Source of the DNA: Gnetum montanum
Taxonomy: Eukaryota; Streptophyta; Gnetopsida; Gnetales; Gnetaceae
Assembly: GCA_015680685.1 (NCBI GenBank)
Contig: MNCI01022436.1
Coordinates: 82,035-146,034 of the forward strand
Length of the DNA: 64,000 nt
Direction of reading: 5' to 3'
This document shows, in pieces, positions 12,323 to 24,704 of this stretch. Within the stretch, counting starts at the first letter, position 1. The number at the start of each line of letters is the position of its first letter. The translations under genes and the position numbers were made by a program. The notes below the pieces were generated by a model. That model had not been told where the DNA came from and ran no database searches. It was given only the letters and a program-made list of their open reading frames with translations.

Positions 12323-12518
12323 CTTTTTCATTGCGCTTTTCTCTTTTCGTGTCTTTATGGTCGGACAGTGCTTGCGCTTTATTATCTGTTCTTCGCTGCA
12401 GGCTCACGGATGGAGCCGTCTTCTCCCATTTCCTTTTCGGTTCCTAGTTTTCTTTCATTATGGATGCCGTTTCTTTGCGCGGCGCACGTTTAAGTTGGGG
12501 CAGCTTCGTGCACTCAAC

Positions 12519-12638
12519 GGGTGCGATCGTACCAGCGCTAAAGCATTGGATCCCATCAGAAGTCCGTAACTAAGCGTGCTTGGGCTAGAGTAGTACTGGG
12601 ATGCGTGACCTCTCAGGAAGTCGTGGGGGCGTAGCCTC
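12519..12638 (+). pseudogene. Hybrid 5S, A 5' half and B 3' half
   Basis: The A half belongs to the GCTAAAGCATTGG / CCGTAACTAAGC subfamily; the B half has the ATGCGTG box C variant and GTGGGGGCG. Confidence 0.82.
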
Positions 12639-12834
12639 CTTTTTCATTGCGCTTTTCTCTTTTCGTGTCCTTATGGTCGGACGGGGCTTGCGCTTTATTA
12701 TCTGTTCTTCGTCGCAGGCTCAGGGCTCGAGCCGTCTTCTCCCATTTCCTTTTGGGTTCCTAGTTTTCGCTCATTATGCATGTCACTGCTTTGCGTCGTG
12801 CAAGTTTAAGTGGGGGCAGCGTCGTGCACTCAAC

Positions 12835-12954
12835 GGGTGCGATCATACCAGCGCTAACGCATCGGATCCCATCAGAGCTCCGTAATTAAGCGCGCTTGGG
12901 CTACAGTAGTGCTGGGATGGATGACCTCTCGGGAAGTCGTGTTGTCGTAGCTTC
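12835..12954 (+). pseudogene. Hybrid 5S with earlier switch to B
   Basis: A-type up to TTAAGCGCGC, then GGGCTACAGTAGTGCTGGG and GTCGTGTTGTCG, which are B-type. The switch point lies near box A, about 10-20 bp earlier than in the neighbouring hybrids. Confidence 0.8.
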
Positions 12955-13150
12955 CTTTTTCGCTGCGCTTTTCTCATTTCTTGTATTTATGGTCAGACGG
13001 TGCTTGCGCTTTATTATCTATTCTTTGTCGCAGGCTCAAGGCTGGAGCCATCTTCTCCCATTTCGTTTTCGGTTCCTAGTTTTCTCTCATTATGCATGTC
13101 ACTGCTTTGCGTCGTGCAAGTTTAAGTGGGGGCAGCGTCGTGTATTCAAT

Positions 13151-13270
13151 AGGTGCGATCATACCAACGCTAATGCATCGGATCCCATCAGAACTCCGAA
13201 ATTAAGTGTGCTTGGGCTAGAGTAGTACTGGGATGCGTGACCTCTCAGGAAGTCGTGGGGTCGTAGCCTC
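13151..13270 (+). pseudogene. Hybrid 5S, A 5' half and B 3' half
   Basis: Almost identical to the copy at 12203, including AGGTGCGATC, CCGAAATTAAGTG and the ATGCGTG box C, showing local re-duplication. Confidence 0.82.
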
Positions 13271-13466
13271 CTTTTTCATTGCGCTTTTCTCTTTTCGTGT
13301 CTTTATGGTCGGACGGTTCTTGCGCTTTATTATCTGTTCTTCGTCGCAGGCTCAGGGCTCGAGCCGTCTTCTCCCATTTCCTTTTGGGTTCCTAGTTTTC
13401 TCTCATTATGCATGTCACTGCTTTGCGTGGTGCAAGTTTAAGTGGGGGCAGCGTCGTGCACTCAAC

Positions 13467-13586
13467 GGGTGCGATCATACCAGCGCTAACGCATCGGATC
13501 CCATCAGAACTCCGAAATTAAGTGTGCTTGGGCTAGAGTAGTACTGGGATGGGTGAACTCTCGGGAAGTCCTAGTGTTGCACCCTC
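13467..13586 (+). rRNA. 5S rRNA A-type copy
   Basis: First regular A copy after the hybrid run. Differs from the 9668 copy mainly by GTGAACTC in box C; canonical ends are kept. Confidence 0.83.
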
Positions 13587-15060
13587 CTATTTTCCCTTTC
13601 GTTTTTCTCGTGATACGTCTGTATCGTTCGAGGGTGCTCGCTTCTCCTTTTCATTTCTCCGTCGCAGGCCCATGCCTGGAGAAGTCCTTGCTCATTTCGT
13701 TTCCCATTCCTCGTTTTCTCTCTCTATGCATGCATTATGCTGCCCGGTGCAAGCTTAAGCAATCACAGCGTCACACAGTTGATGAATGCAATCGTTCATG
13801 CGCTAACGCAACGGATCTGATCAAGACTCCGTAATTCAGCGCGCTTGGGCTAGAGTAGTGCTGGGATGGGTGACCTATCGGGAAGTCGTGGGGTTGCAGC
13901 CTCGTTTTTCGTTGCGCTTTTCTCGTTTCGTGTCTTTATGGTCGGACGGTTCTTGCGCTTTATTATCTATTCTTTGTCACAGGCTCAAGGCTGGAGCCAT
14001 CTTCTCCCATTTCCTTTTCGGTTCCTAGTTTTCTCTCATTATGCATGCCGTTGCTTTGTGCGGCGCAAGTTTAAGTGGGGGCAGCGTCGTGCACTCAACG
14101 GGTGCGATCGTACCAGCGCTAAAGCATTGGATCCCATCAGAAGTCCGTAACTAAGCGTGCTTGGGCTAGAGTAGTACTGGGATGGGTGAACTCTCGGGAA
14201 GTCCTAGTGTTGCACCCTCCTTTTCTTCCTTTCGCTTTTCTCGTGATACGTCTGTATCGTTCAAGGGTGCTGGCTTTGCCTTTTCATTTCTCTGTCGCAG
14301 GCCCACACCTAGAGAATTCCTTGCTCATTTCGTTTCCTGTTTCTAGTTTTCTCTCTCCATGCATGGCATGACACTGCCCGGCGCAAGCTTAAGCGATCAC
14401 AGCATCATGCAGCTGACGAATGCAATCATTCATGCACTAACGCAGCTGATCTGATCAAGACTCCGTAATTCAGCGCGCTTGGGCTACAGTAGTGCTGGGA
14501 TGGATGACCTCTCAGGAAGTCATGTTGTCGTAGCCTCCTTTCTCGCTGCGCTTTTCTCATTTCTTGTCTTTATGGTCGGACGGTGCTTGCGCTTTATTAT
14601 CTATTCTTTGTCACAGGCTCAAGGCTGGAGCCATCTTCTCCCATTTCCTTTTCGGTTCCTAGTTTTCTCTCATTATGCATGGAGTTGCTTTGCGCGGTGC
14701 AAGTTTAAGTGGGGGCAGCGTCGTGCACTCAACAGGTGCGATCATACCAGCGCTAACGCATCGGATCCCATCAGAACTCCGTAATTAAGCGTGCTTGGGC
14801 TAGAGTAGTACTGGGATGGGTGAACTCGCGGGATGTCCTAGTGTGGCACCCTCCTTTTCTTCCTTTCGCTTTTCTCGTGATACGTCTGTATCGTTCAAGG
14901 GTGCTGGCTTTGCCTTTTCATTTCTCTGTCGCAGGCCCACACCTAGAGAATTCCTTGCTCATTTCGTTTCCTGTTTCTAGTTTTCTCTCTCCATGCATGG
15001 CATGACACTGCCCGGCGCAAGCTTAAGCGATCACAGCGTCATGTGGCTGATGAATGCAAT

Positions 15061-15551
15061 NNNNNNNNNNNNNNNNNNNNNNNNNNNNNNNNNNNNNNNN
15101 NNNNNNNNNNNNNNNNNNNNNNNNNNNNNNNNNNNNNNNNNNNNNNNNNNNNNNNNNNNNNNNNNNNNNNNNNNNNNNNNNNNNNNNNNNNNNNNNNNNN
15201 NNNNNNNNNNNNNNNNNNNNNNNNNNNNNNNNNNNNNNNNNNNNNNNNNNNNNNNNNNNNNNNNNNNNNNNNNNNNNNNNNNNNNNNNNNNNNNNNNNNN
15301 NNNNNNNNNNNNNNNNNNNNNNNNNNNNNNNNNNNNNNNNNNNNNNNNNNNNNNNNNNNNNNNNNNNNNNNNNNNNNNNNNNNNNNNNNNNNNNNNNNNN
15401 NNNNNNNNNNNNNNNNNNNNNNNNNNNNNNNNNNNNNNNNNNNNNNNNNNNNNNNNNNNNNNNNNNNNNNNNNNNNNNNNNNNNNNNNNNNNNNNNNNNN
15501 NNNNNNNNNNNNNNNNNNNNNNNNNNNNNNNNNNNNNNNNNNNNNNNNNNN
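15061..15551. other. Assembly gap (491 N)
   Basis: The left flank stops 10 bases into a B gene; the right flank starts at about position 60 of a B gene. Only about 50 bp, or about 50 plus a multiple of 634, would keep the phase. Comparison with the duplicate near 4,713-5,387 predicts 675 bp. Confidence 0.95.
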
Positions 15552-17075
15552 GCTTGGGCTAGAGTAGTGCTGGGATGGGTGACCTCTCGGGAAGTCGTGG
15601 GGTTGCACCCTCCTTTTTCGCTGCGCTTTTCTCGTTTCATGTCTTTATGGTTGGACGGTGCTTGCGCTTTATTATCTGTTCCTCGCCGCAGGCTCAGGGA
15701 TGGAGCCTTCTTCTCCCATTTCCTTTTCGGTTCCTAGTTTTCTCTCATTATGCATGTCGTTGCTTTGCGCAGCGCAACTTTAAGTGGGGGCAGCGTCGTG
15801 CATTCAATAGGTGCGATCATACCAACGCTAATCCATCAGTTCCCATCAGAACTTCGTAATTAAGTGCACTTGGGCTAGAGTAGTACTGGGATGGGCGACC
15901 TCTCGGGAAGTCCTAGTGTTGCACTCTCGTTTTAATCCTTTCGCATTTCTCGTGATACGTCTGTATCATTCAAGGGTGCTCACTTTGCCTTTTCATTTCT
16001 CCATCGCAGGCCCATGCCCGGAGAAGTCCTTGCTCATTTCGTTTCCCATTCCTAGTTTTCTCTCTCTATGTATGGCATGACGCTGCCCAGTGCAAGCTTA
16101 AGCCATCGCAGCATCATGCAGCTTACGAATGCAATCGTTAATGCGCTAACGTAACGGATCTGATCAAGACTCCGTAATTCAGCGCGCTTGGGCTAGAGTA
16201 GTGCTGGGATGGGTGACCTCTCGGGAAGACGTGGGGTCGCACCCTCCTTTTTCATTGCACTTTTCTCATTTCGTGTCTTTATGGTTGGACGGTGCTTGTG
16301 CTTTATTATCTGTTCTTTGTCGCATGCTCAGGGCTGGAGCCGTCTTCTCCCATTTCCTTGTTGGTTCCTAGTTTTCTCTAATTATGCATGCCGTTGCTTT
16401 GCGCGATGCAAGTTTAAGTGGGGGCAGCATCGTCCACTCAACGGGTGTTATCATACCAGCGCTAATGCATCAGATCCCATCAGAACTCCGTAATTAAGCG
16501 TGCTTGGGCTAGAGTAGTACTGGGATGGGTGACGTCTCGGGAAGTCCTAGTGTTGCATCCTCCTTTTTTTCCTTTCACTTTTCTCATGATACATCGGTAT
16601 CATTCAAGGGTGCTCGCTTTGCCTTTTCATTTCTCCGTCGCAGGCCCATGCCCGGAGAAGTCCTTGTTCATTTCATTTCTGTTCCTAGTTTTCTCTCTCT
16701 ATGCATGGCATGACACTACACGGCGCAAGCTTAAGCAATCGCAGCGTCATGCCGCTGATGAATGCAATCGTTCATGCGCTAATGCAGTAGATCTGATCAA
16801 GACTCCTTAATTCAGTGTGCTTGGGCTAGAGTACTGCTGGGATGGGTGACCTCTCGGGAAGTCGTGGGGTCGTAGCCTCCTTTTTCGTTGCGCTTTTCTT
16901 GTTTCGTGTCTTTATGGTCAGACGGTGCTTGCGCTTTATTATCTGTTCTTCGTTGCAGGCTCAGGGCTAGAGCTGTCTTCTCCCATTTCCTTTTCGATTC
17001 CTAGTTTTCTGTAATTATGCATGCCGTTGCTTTCAGCGGCACAAGTTTAAGTGGGGGCAGCATCGTGCACTCAAC

Positions 17076-17140
17076 GGGTGTGATCATACCAGTGCTAACG
17101 CATCGGGTGACCTCTCGGGAAGTCCTAGTGTTGCACCCTC
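17076..17140 (+). pseudogene. A-type 5S with the same 55-bp deletion
   Basis: Same breakpoint as the copy at 6912, at a 10,164-bp offset. It is a duplicate of that event, not an independent one. Confidence 0.88.
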
Positions 17141-18127
17141 CTTTTCTCCCTTTGGCTTTTCTTGTGATACATCTGTATCGTTCGAGGGTGCTCGCTTTGC
17201 CTTTTCATTTCTCCGTCACAGGCCCACTCTCGGAGAAGTCCTTGCTCATTTCGTTTCCCGTTCCTAGTTTTCTCTCTCTATGCATGGCCTGACACTGCCC
17301 GGCGAATGCGCTTTTCTCGTTTCGTGTCTTTATGGTCGGACGGTGCTTGCGCTTTATTATTTATTCTTCATCGCAGGGTCAGGGCTGGATCCGTCTTCTC
17401 CCATTTCCTTTTCGGTTCGTAGTTTTCTCTCATTATGCATGTCGTTGCTTTGCGCGGTGCATGTTTAAGTGGGGGCAGCGTCGTGCACTCAATGTGTGCG
17501 ATTGTACCAGTGCTAACGCATCAGATCCCATCAGAACTCCGTACTTAAGCGCGCTTGGGCTAGAGTAGTGTTGGGATGGGTGATCTCTCGGGAAGTCCTA
17601 GTGTTGCACTCACCTTTTCTTCCTTTCTCTTTTCTCGTGATACGTCGGTATCGTTCGAGGGTGCTCGCTTTCCCTTTTCATTTCTCTGTCGCAGGCCCAC
17701 GCCCGCAGAAGTCCTTGCTCATTAAGTTTCCTGTTCCTAGTTTTCTCTCTCTATGCATGGCATGAAGCTACCCGGCGCAAGCTTCAGCGATCGCAGTGTC
17801 ATGCAGCTGACGAATGCAATCATTCATGCCCTAACGCAGTGGATCTGATCAAGACTCTATAATTCAGCGTGCTTGGGCTAGAGTAGTGCTGGGACGGGTG
17901 ACCTCTCGGGAAGTCGTGGGGTTGCACCCTCCTTTTTCACTATGCTTTTCTCATTTCGTGTCTTTATGGTTAGACGGTGCTTGCGCTTTATTATCTGTTC
18001 TTCGTTGCAGGCTCAGGATAGGAGACGTCTTCTTCCATTTCCTTTTCGGTTCCTAGTTTTCTCTCATTATGCATGCCATTGCTTTGTGCGGCGCAAGTTT
18101 AAGTGGGCGCAGCATCGTGCACTCAAC

Positions 18128-18225
18128 GTGTGCTATCATACCAGCGCTAACGCATTCAATCCCAGCGCAAGCTTAAACGATCGCACTCTATGCATGGCCT
18201 GATACAGCCTGGCGCAAGCTTAAGC
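18128..18225 (+). pseudogene. Broken A-type 5S, duplicate of the 7963 scar
   Basis: Same fusion order and breakpoints as at 7963, with a few substitutions (for example GATACAGCC for GATACTGCC). Confidence 0.78.
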
Positions 18226-18564
18226 GATCGCAGCATCACACAGTTAACGAATGCAATCGTTCATGCGCTAACGCAACGGATCTGACCAAGACTACGTAAT
18301 TCAGCAAGCTTGCGCTAGAGTAGTGCTGGGATGGGTGATCTCTCCGGAAGTCATGGGGTCGCACCTTCCTTTTTCACTAAGCTTTTCTTGTTTCGTGTCT
18401 TTATGGTCGGATGGTGCTTGCGCTTTATTATTTGTTCTTCGTCGTAGGCTTAGGGCTGGAGCCGTCTTCTCCCATTTCCTTTTCGGTTCCTAGTTTTCTC
18501 TCATTATGCATGCCATTGCTTTGCGCGGCGCAAGTTTAAGTGGGGGCAGCGTCGTGCACTCAAC

Positions 18565-18684
18565 GGGTGCGATCGTACCAGCGCTAAAGCATTGGATCCC
18601 ATCAGAAGTCCGTAACTAAGCGTGCTTGGGCTAGAGTAGTACTAGGATGGGTGACGTCTCGGGAAGTCCTAGTGTTGCAACCTC
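18565..18684 (+). rRNA. 5S rRNA A-type copy with ACTAGG
   Basis: Contains ACTAGGATGGGTG, the form usual in flowering plants, but also GCTAAAGCATTGG, GAAGTCC and CCGTAACTAAGC. The latter cluster is shared with 8400, 10301, 12519 and 14100, defining a subfamily. Confidence 0.8.
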
Positions 18685-19831
18685 CTTTTTTTCCTTTCGC
18701 TTTTCTCGTGATACGTCGGTATCGTTCGAGGGTGCTCGCTTTGCCTTTTCATTTCTCCGTCGCAGGCCCACGCCCGGAGAAGTCCTTGATCATTTCATTT
18801 CCCGTTCCTAGTTTTCTCTCTCTATGCATTGCATGACGCTGGCCGGTGCAAGCTTAAGCAATCGCAACGTCATGCGGCTAACGAATGTAATCGTTCATGC
18901 GCTAACGCAGCGGATCTGATCAAGACTCCGTAATTCAGCGCACCTGGGCTACAGTAGTGCTGGGATGGGCGACCTCTCGGGAAGTCGTGGGGTCTCAGCC
19001 TCCTTTTTCGCTGCGCTTTTCTCATTTCGTGTCTTTATGGTTGGACGGTGCTTGCGCTTTATTATCTGTTCTTCGCCGCAGTCTCATGGATGGTGCCTTC
19101 TTCTCCCATTTCCTTTTTGGTTCCTAGTTTTCCCTAATTATGCATGCCGTTGCTTTGCGTGGCTCAAGTTTAAGTGGGGGCAACGTCGTGCATTCAACAG
19201 GTGCGATCATACCAACGCTAACGCATCGGATCCCATCAGAACTCTGTAATTAAGTGCGCTTGGGCTAGAGTAGTACTAGGATGCGTGACCTCTCAGGAAG
19301 TCCTACTGTTGCAACCTCCTTTTTTTCTTTCTCTTTTCTCGTGATACGTCGGTATCATTCAAGGGTGCTTGCTTTGCCTTTTCATTTCTCCGTCGCAAGC
19401 CCACGCCCGGAGAAGTCCTTGCTCATTTGGTTTCCCGTTCCTAGTTTTCTCTCTCTATGCATTGCATGACGCTGGCCAGTGCAAGCTTAAGCGATTGCAA
19501 CGTCATGCGGCTAACGATCGCAATCGTTCATGCGCTAACGCAATGGATCTGATCAAGACTCCGTAATTCAGCGCGCTTGGGATATAGTAGTGCTGGGATG
19601 GGTGACCTCGCGGGAAGTCGTGGGGCCGCAGCCTCCTTTTTCGTTGTGCTTTTCTCATTTCGTGTCTTTATAGGCAGACGGTGCTTGCGCTTTATTATCT
19701 GTTCTTCGTTGCAGGGTCAGGGCTAGAGCCGTCTTCTCCCATTTCCTTTTCGGATCCTAGTTTTCTCTCATTATGCATGCCGTTGCTTTGTGCGGCTCAA
19801 GTTTAAGTGGGGGCAGCCTCGTGCACTCAAC

Positions 19832-19948
19832 GGGTGCGATCATACCAGCGCTAACACATTTGATCCCATCAGAACTCCATAATTCAGCGTGCTTGGGCTA
19901 TAGTACTAGGATGGGTGACCTCTCGGGAAGTCCTAGTGTTGCACCCTC
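19832..19948 (+). pseudogene. A-type 5S with 3-bp deletion after box A
   Basis: Reads GGGCTATAGTACTAGG, three bases short in the segment between box A and box C, and has TTCAGCG, a B-type feature. Spacing inside the control region is altered. Confidence 0.78.
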
Positions 19949-22364
19949 CTTTTCTTCCTTTGGCTTTTCTCGTGATACGTTTGTATCGTTCGAGGGTGCT
20001 TGCTTCGCCCTTTGATTTCTCCGTCGCAGGCCCACGCTCGGAGAAGTCGTTGCTCATTTCATTTCCCGTTACTAGTTTTCTCTCTCTATGCATGGCCTGA
20101 CACTGCCCAGCGCAAGCTTAAGAGATCGCAGCATCACGCAGTTAACGAATGCAATCGTTCATGCGCTAACGCAACGGATCTGACCAAGACTATGTAATTC
20201 AGCAAGCTTGCGCTAGAGTAGTGCTGGGATGGGTGATCACTCAGGAAGTCATGGGGTCGCACCCTCCTTTTTCGCTGAGCTTTTCTCATTTCGTGTCTTT
20301 ATGGTCGGACGGTGCTTGCGCTTTATTATTTGTTCTTCATCGCAGGCTCAGGTCTGGAGCCGTCTTCTCCCATTTCCTTTTCGGTTCCTAGTTTTCTCTC
20401 ATTATGCATGTCGTTGCTTTGTGCAGCGCAAGCTTAAGTGGGGGCAGCGTTGGGCACTCAACGGGTGCAATCGTACCAGCACTAATGCATCGGATCCCAT
20501 CAAAACTCCATAATTAAGCGCGCTTGGGCTAGAGTAGTACTGGGATGGGTGACGTCTCGGGAAGTCCTACTGTTGCAACCTCCTTTTTTTCCTTTCGCTT
20601 TTCTCATGATACGTCAGTATCGTTCGAGGGTGCTCGCTTTGCCTTTTCATTTCTCCGTCGCAGGCCCACTCCCAGAGAAGTCCTTGCTCATTTCGTTTCC
20701 CGTTCCTAGTTTTCTCTCTCTATGCATTGCATGACGTTGGCCGGTGCAAGCTTAAGCGATCGCAACGTCATGCGGCTAACGAATGTAATCGTTCATGCGC
20801 TAATGCAGTGGATCTGATCAAGACTCTGTAATTTAGCGCGCTTGGGCTACAGTAGTGCTGGGATGGGTGCCCTCTCGGGAAGTCGTGGGGTCGCAGCCTC
20901 CCTTTTCGCTACGCTTTTCTCGTTTCGTGTCATTATGGTTGGACGGTGCTTGCACTTTATTATCTGTTCTTCGCCGCAGGCTCATGGATGGAGCCTTCTT
21001 CTCCCATTTCCTTTTCGGTTCCTAGTTTTCCCTAATTATGCATGTCGTTGCTTTGCGCGGCTCAAGTTTAAGTGGGGGCAATGTCGTGCACTCAACAGGT
21101 GCGATCATACCAATGCTAATGCATCGGATCCCATCAGAACTCCGTAATTAAGTGCGCTTGGGCTAGAGTAGTACTGGGATGGGTGACCTCTCAGGAAGTC
21201 CTAGTGTTGTAACCTCCTTTTTTTCCTTTCTCTTTTCTCGTGATACGTCGGTATCGTTCAAGGGTGCTCGCTTTGCCTTTTCATTTCTCCGTCCCAGGCC
21301 CATGCCCGGGGAAGTCCTTGCTCATTTCATTTCTCATTCCTAGTTTTCTCTCTCTATGCATGGCATGATGCTGCCCAGCGCAATCTTAAGTGATCGCAGC
21401 GTCATGCGGCTGACGAATGCAATCGTTCATGCGCTAACGCAACAGATCTGATCAAGACTCCATAATTTAGGGCACTTGGGCTAGAGTAGTGCTGGGATGG
21501 GTGACCTCTTGGGAAGTCGTGGGGTCACAGCCTCCTTTTTCGTTGCGCTTTTCTCGTTTGGTCTCTTTATGGTCGGACAGTGCTTGCGCTTTATTATCTG
21601 TTCTTCGTCGCAGCCTCAGGGCTGGAGCCTTCTTCTCCCATTTCCTTTTCGGTTCCTAGTTTTCTCTCATTATGCATGTCGTTGCTTTGCGTGGCGCAAG
21701 TTTAAGTGGGAGCAGTGTGGTGCACTCAATGGGTGTGATCATACCTGCGCTAATGCATCGGATCCCATAAGAACTCTGTAATTAAGCACGCTTGGGCTAG
21801 AGTAGTACTGGGATGGGTGACCTCTCAGGAAGTCCTAGTGTTGTACCCTCCTTTTTTCCTTTTCGCTTTTCTCGTGATATGTCTGTATCATTCGTGGGTG
21901 CTCGCTTTGCCTTTTCATTTCTCCATCGCAGGCCCATGCCCGAAGAAGTCCTTGCTTATTTCATTTCCCGTTCCTAGTTTTCTCTCTCTATGCATGTCAT
22001 GACGCTGCCCGACGCAAGCTTAAGTGATCGCAGCATCATGCGGTTGACGAAGGCAATTGTTCATGCACTAACGCAGCGGATCTAATCAAGACTCCGTAAT
22101 TTAACACGCTTGGGCTAGAGTAGTGGAGGGATCAGTGACCTCTCCGGAAGTTGTGGGGTCGCACCCTCCTTTTTTGCTATGATTTTCTCATTTTGTGTCT
22201 TTATGGTCGGACAATGCTTGCGCTTTATTATCTGTTCTTCGTCGTAGGCTCAGGGCTGGAGCCGTCTTCTCCCATTTCCTTTTTGGTTCCTAGTTTTCTC
22301 TCATTATGCATGCCGTTGCTTTGCACGGCGCAAGTTTAAGTGGGGGCAGCATCGTGCACTCAAC

Positions 22365-22484
22365 GGGTGCGATCATACCTACCCTAACGCATCGGATCCC
22401 ATCAGAACTCCGTAATTAAGCACGCTTGGGCTAGAGTAGTACTGGGATGGGTGACCTCTTGGGAAGTCCTAGTGTTGCAACCTC
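22365..22484 (+). rRNA. 5S rRNA A-type copy
   Basis: Canonical 5' start, changed loop (ATACCTACCCTAAC), consensus box A and ACCTCTTGGGAAGTCC in the box C region; ends TTGCAACC before a T run. Confidence 0.82.
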
Positions 22485-23632
22485 CTTTTTTCCCTTTCAC
22501 TTTTCTCGTGATACATCTGTATCGTTCGAGGGTGCTCGCTTTGCCTTTTCATTTCTCCGTCGCAGGTCCACGCTCGGAGAAGTCCTTGCTCATTTCATTT
22601 CCCGTTCCTCGTTTTCTCTCTCTATGCATGGCATGACGCTGCCCAGCACAAGCTTAAGCGATCGCAGCGTCATGCGTCTGACGAATGCAATCGTTCATGC
22701 GCTAACGCAGCAGATCTGATCAAGACTCCGTAATTCAACGCGCTTGGGCTAGAGTAGTTTTGGGATGGGTGACCTCTCGGGAAGTCGTGGGGTCACACCC
22801 TCCTTTTTCGCTACACTTTTCTCGTTTCGTGTCTTTATCGTCGGATGGTGGTTGCGCTTTATTATCTGTTCTTCGATGCAGGCTCAGGGCTGGAGCCGTC
22901 TTCTCCCATTTCCTTTTCGGTTCCTAGTTTTCTCTCATTATGCATGCCATTGCTTTGCGCAGCGCAAGTTTAAGTGGGGGTAGCGTCCTGCACTCAATAG
23001 GTGCGATCATAGCAGCGCTAATGCATCGGATCCCATCAGAACTTCGTAATTAAGCACGCTTGGGCTAGAGTAGTACTGGGATGGGTGACCTCTCGGGAAG
23101 TCCTAGTGTTGCAGCCTCCTCTTTTTCCTTTCGCTTTTTTCGTGATACATCTGTATCGTTCGAGGGTGCTCGCTTTGCCTTTTCATTTCTCCATCACAGG
23201 CCCATGCCCAGAGAAGTCCTTGCTCATTTTGTTTCCCCTTCCTAGCTTTCTCTCTCTATGCATCGCATGACACTGCCCGGCGCAAGCTTAAGCGATTGCA
23301 GCGTCATGCGGCTGACAAATGCAATCGTTCATGCGCTAACGCAACAGATCTGATCAAGACTCCGTAATTCAGCGCGCTTGGGCTACAGTAGTGCTGGGAT
23401 GGGTGACCTCTCGGGAAGTCGTGGGGTCGCAGCCTCCTTTTTCGTTGCGCTTCTCTCGTTTGGTGTCTTTATGGTCGGACAGTGCTTGTCCTTTATTATA
23501 TGTTCTTCATCGCAGGCTCAGGGCTGGAGCCTTCTTGTCCCATTTCCTTTTCGGTTCCTATTTTTCTCTCATTATGCATGTTGTTGCTTTGCACGGTGCA
23601 AGTTTAAGTGGGGGCAGCGTCGTGCACTCAAT

Positions 23633-23752
23633 GGGTGCGATCATACCAGTGCTAACGCATCGGATCCCATCAGAACTCTGTAATTAAGCACGCTTGGGCT
23701 AGAGTAGTACTGGGATGGGTGATCTCTCGGGAAGTCCTAGTGTTGTACCCTC
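23633..23752 (+). rRNA. 5S rRNA A-type copy
   Basis: Near-consensus copy: GGGTGCGATCATACCAGTGC start, CTGTAATT, GTGATCTCTCGGG in box C, TTGTACCC end, followed by T7. Confidence 0.83.
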
Positions 23753-24584
23753 CTTTTTTTCCTTTCGCTTTTCTCGTGATATGTCTGTATCATTCGAGGG
23801 TGATTGCTTTGCCTTTTCATTTCTCTGTCGAAGGCCCACGCCTAGAGAAGTCCTTGCTCATTTTGTTTCCCGTTCCTAGTTTTCTCTCTTTATGCATGGC
23901 ATGACGCTGCCCGACGCAAGCTTAAGCGATCGCAGCGTAACCCAGTTGACGAATGCAATCGTTCATGCGCTCACGCAACGGATCTGACCATGACTACGTA
24001 ATTCAGCAAGCTTGCGCTAGAGTAGTGCTGGGATGCGTGACCTCTTCGGAGGTCATGGGGTCACACCCTCCTTTTTTGCTGCGCTTTTCTCGTTTCGTGT
24101 CTTTATGGTCGGACGGTGCTTGCGCTTTATTATTTTTTCTTCGTCACAGGCTCAGGGCTGGAGCCTTCTTCTCCCATTTCCTTTTCGGTTCCTAGTTTTC
24201 TCTCATTATGCATACCGTTGCTTTGCGCAGCGCAAGTTTAAGTGGGGGCAGCGTCGTGCACTCAACGGGTGCGATCATACCAGCGTTAACGCATTCGATC
24301 CCATCAGAACTCCGTAATTCAACGTGCTTGGGCTAGAGTAGTACTGGGATGGGTGACGTCTCGGGAACTCCTAGTGTTGCAACCTCCTTTTTTTCCTTTC
24401 ACTTTTCTCGTGATACGTCGGTATCGTTCGAGGGTGCTTGCTTTGCCTTTTCATTTCTCCGTCGCAGGCCCACGCTCGGAGAAGTCCTTGCTCATTTCAT
24501 TTCCCGTTCCTAGTTTTCTCTCTCTATGCATCGCATGACGCTGGCCGGCGCAAGCTTAAGCGATCGCAGCGGCATGCGGCTGAC

Positions 24585-24704
24585 GAATGCAATCGTTCAT
24601 GCACTAATGCAGCGGATCTGATCAAGACGCCGTAATTCAGCGCGCTTGGGCTAGAGTAGTGCTGGGATGGGTGACCTCTCGGGAAGTCCTAGTGTTGCAC
24701 CCTC
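24585..24704 (+). pseudogene. Hybrid 5S, B 5' half and A 3' half
   Basis: Begins GAATGCAATCGTTCATGCAC and GATCTGATCAAGAC (B) but ends GAAGTCCTAGTGTTGCACCC and is followed by an A spacer. The reciprocal type to the 12-13 kb hybrids; the unit before it is also an A spacer. Confidence 0.82.

Larger units (their letters stand above)
12203..13466 (+). repeat. Array block 2: run of A/B hybrid 5S monomers
   Basis: Here the A/B alternation is replaced by four consecutive units of about 316 bp. Each has an A-type 5' gene half (with GATCCCATCAGA), a B-type 3' half (GAAGTCGTG) and a B spacer. Hybrid gene starts are 12203, 12519, 12835 and 13151. Spacer and 3' parts of 12203, 12519 and 13151 share the rare GGGATGCGTGACCTCTCAGG, so they are recent relatives. 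Normal A organisation resumes at 13467. Confidence 0.85.

Noticed and set aside
14993-15737. Long open frames on both strands of about 174-227 codons
   Set aside because: Most of their length is undetermined N bases in the assembly gap.
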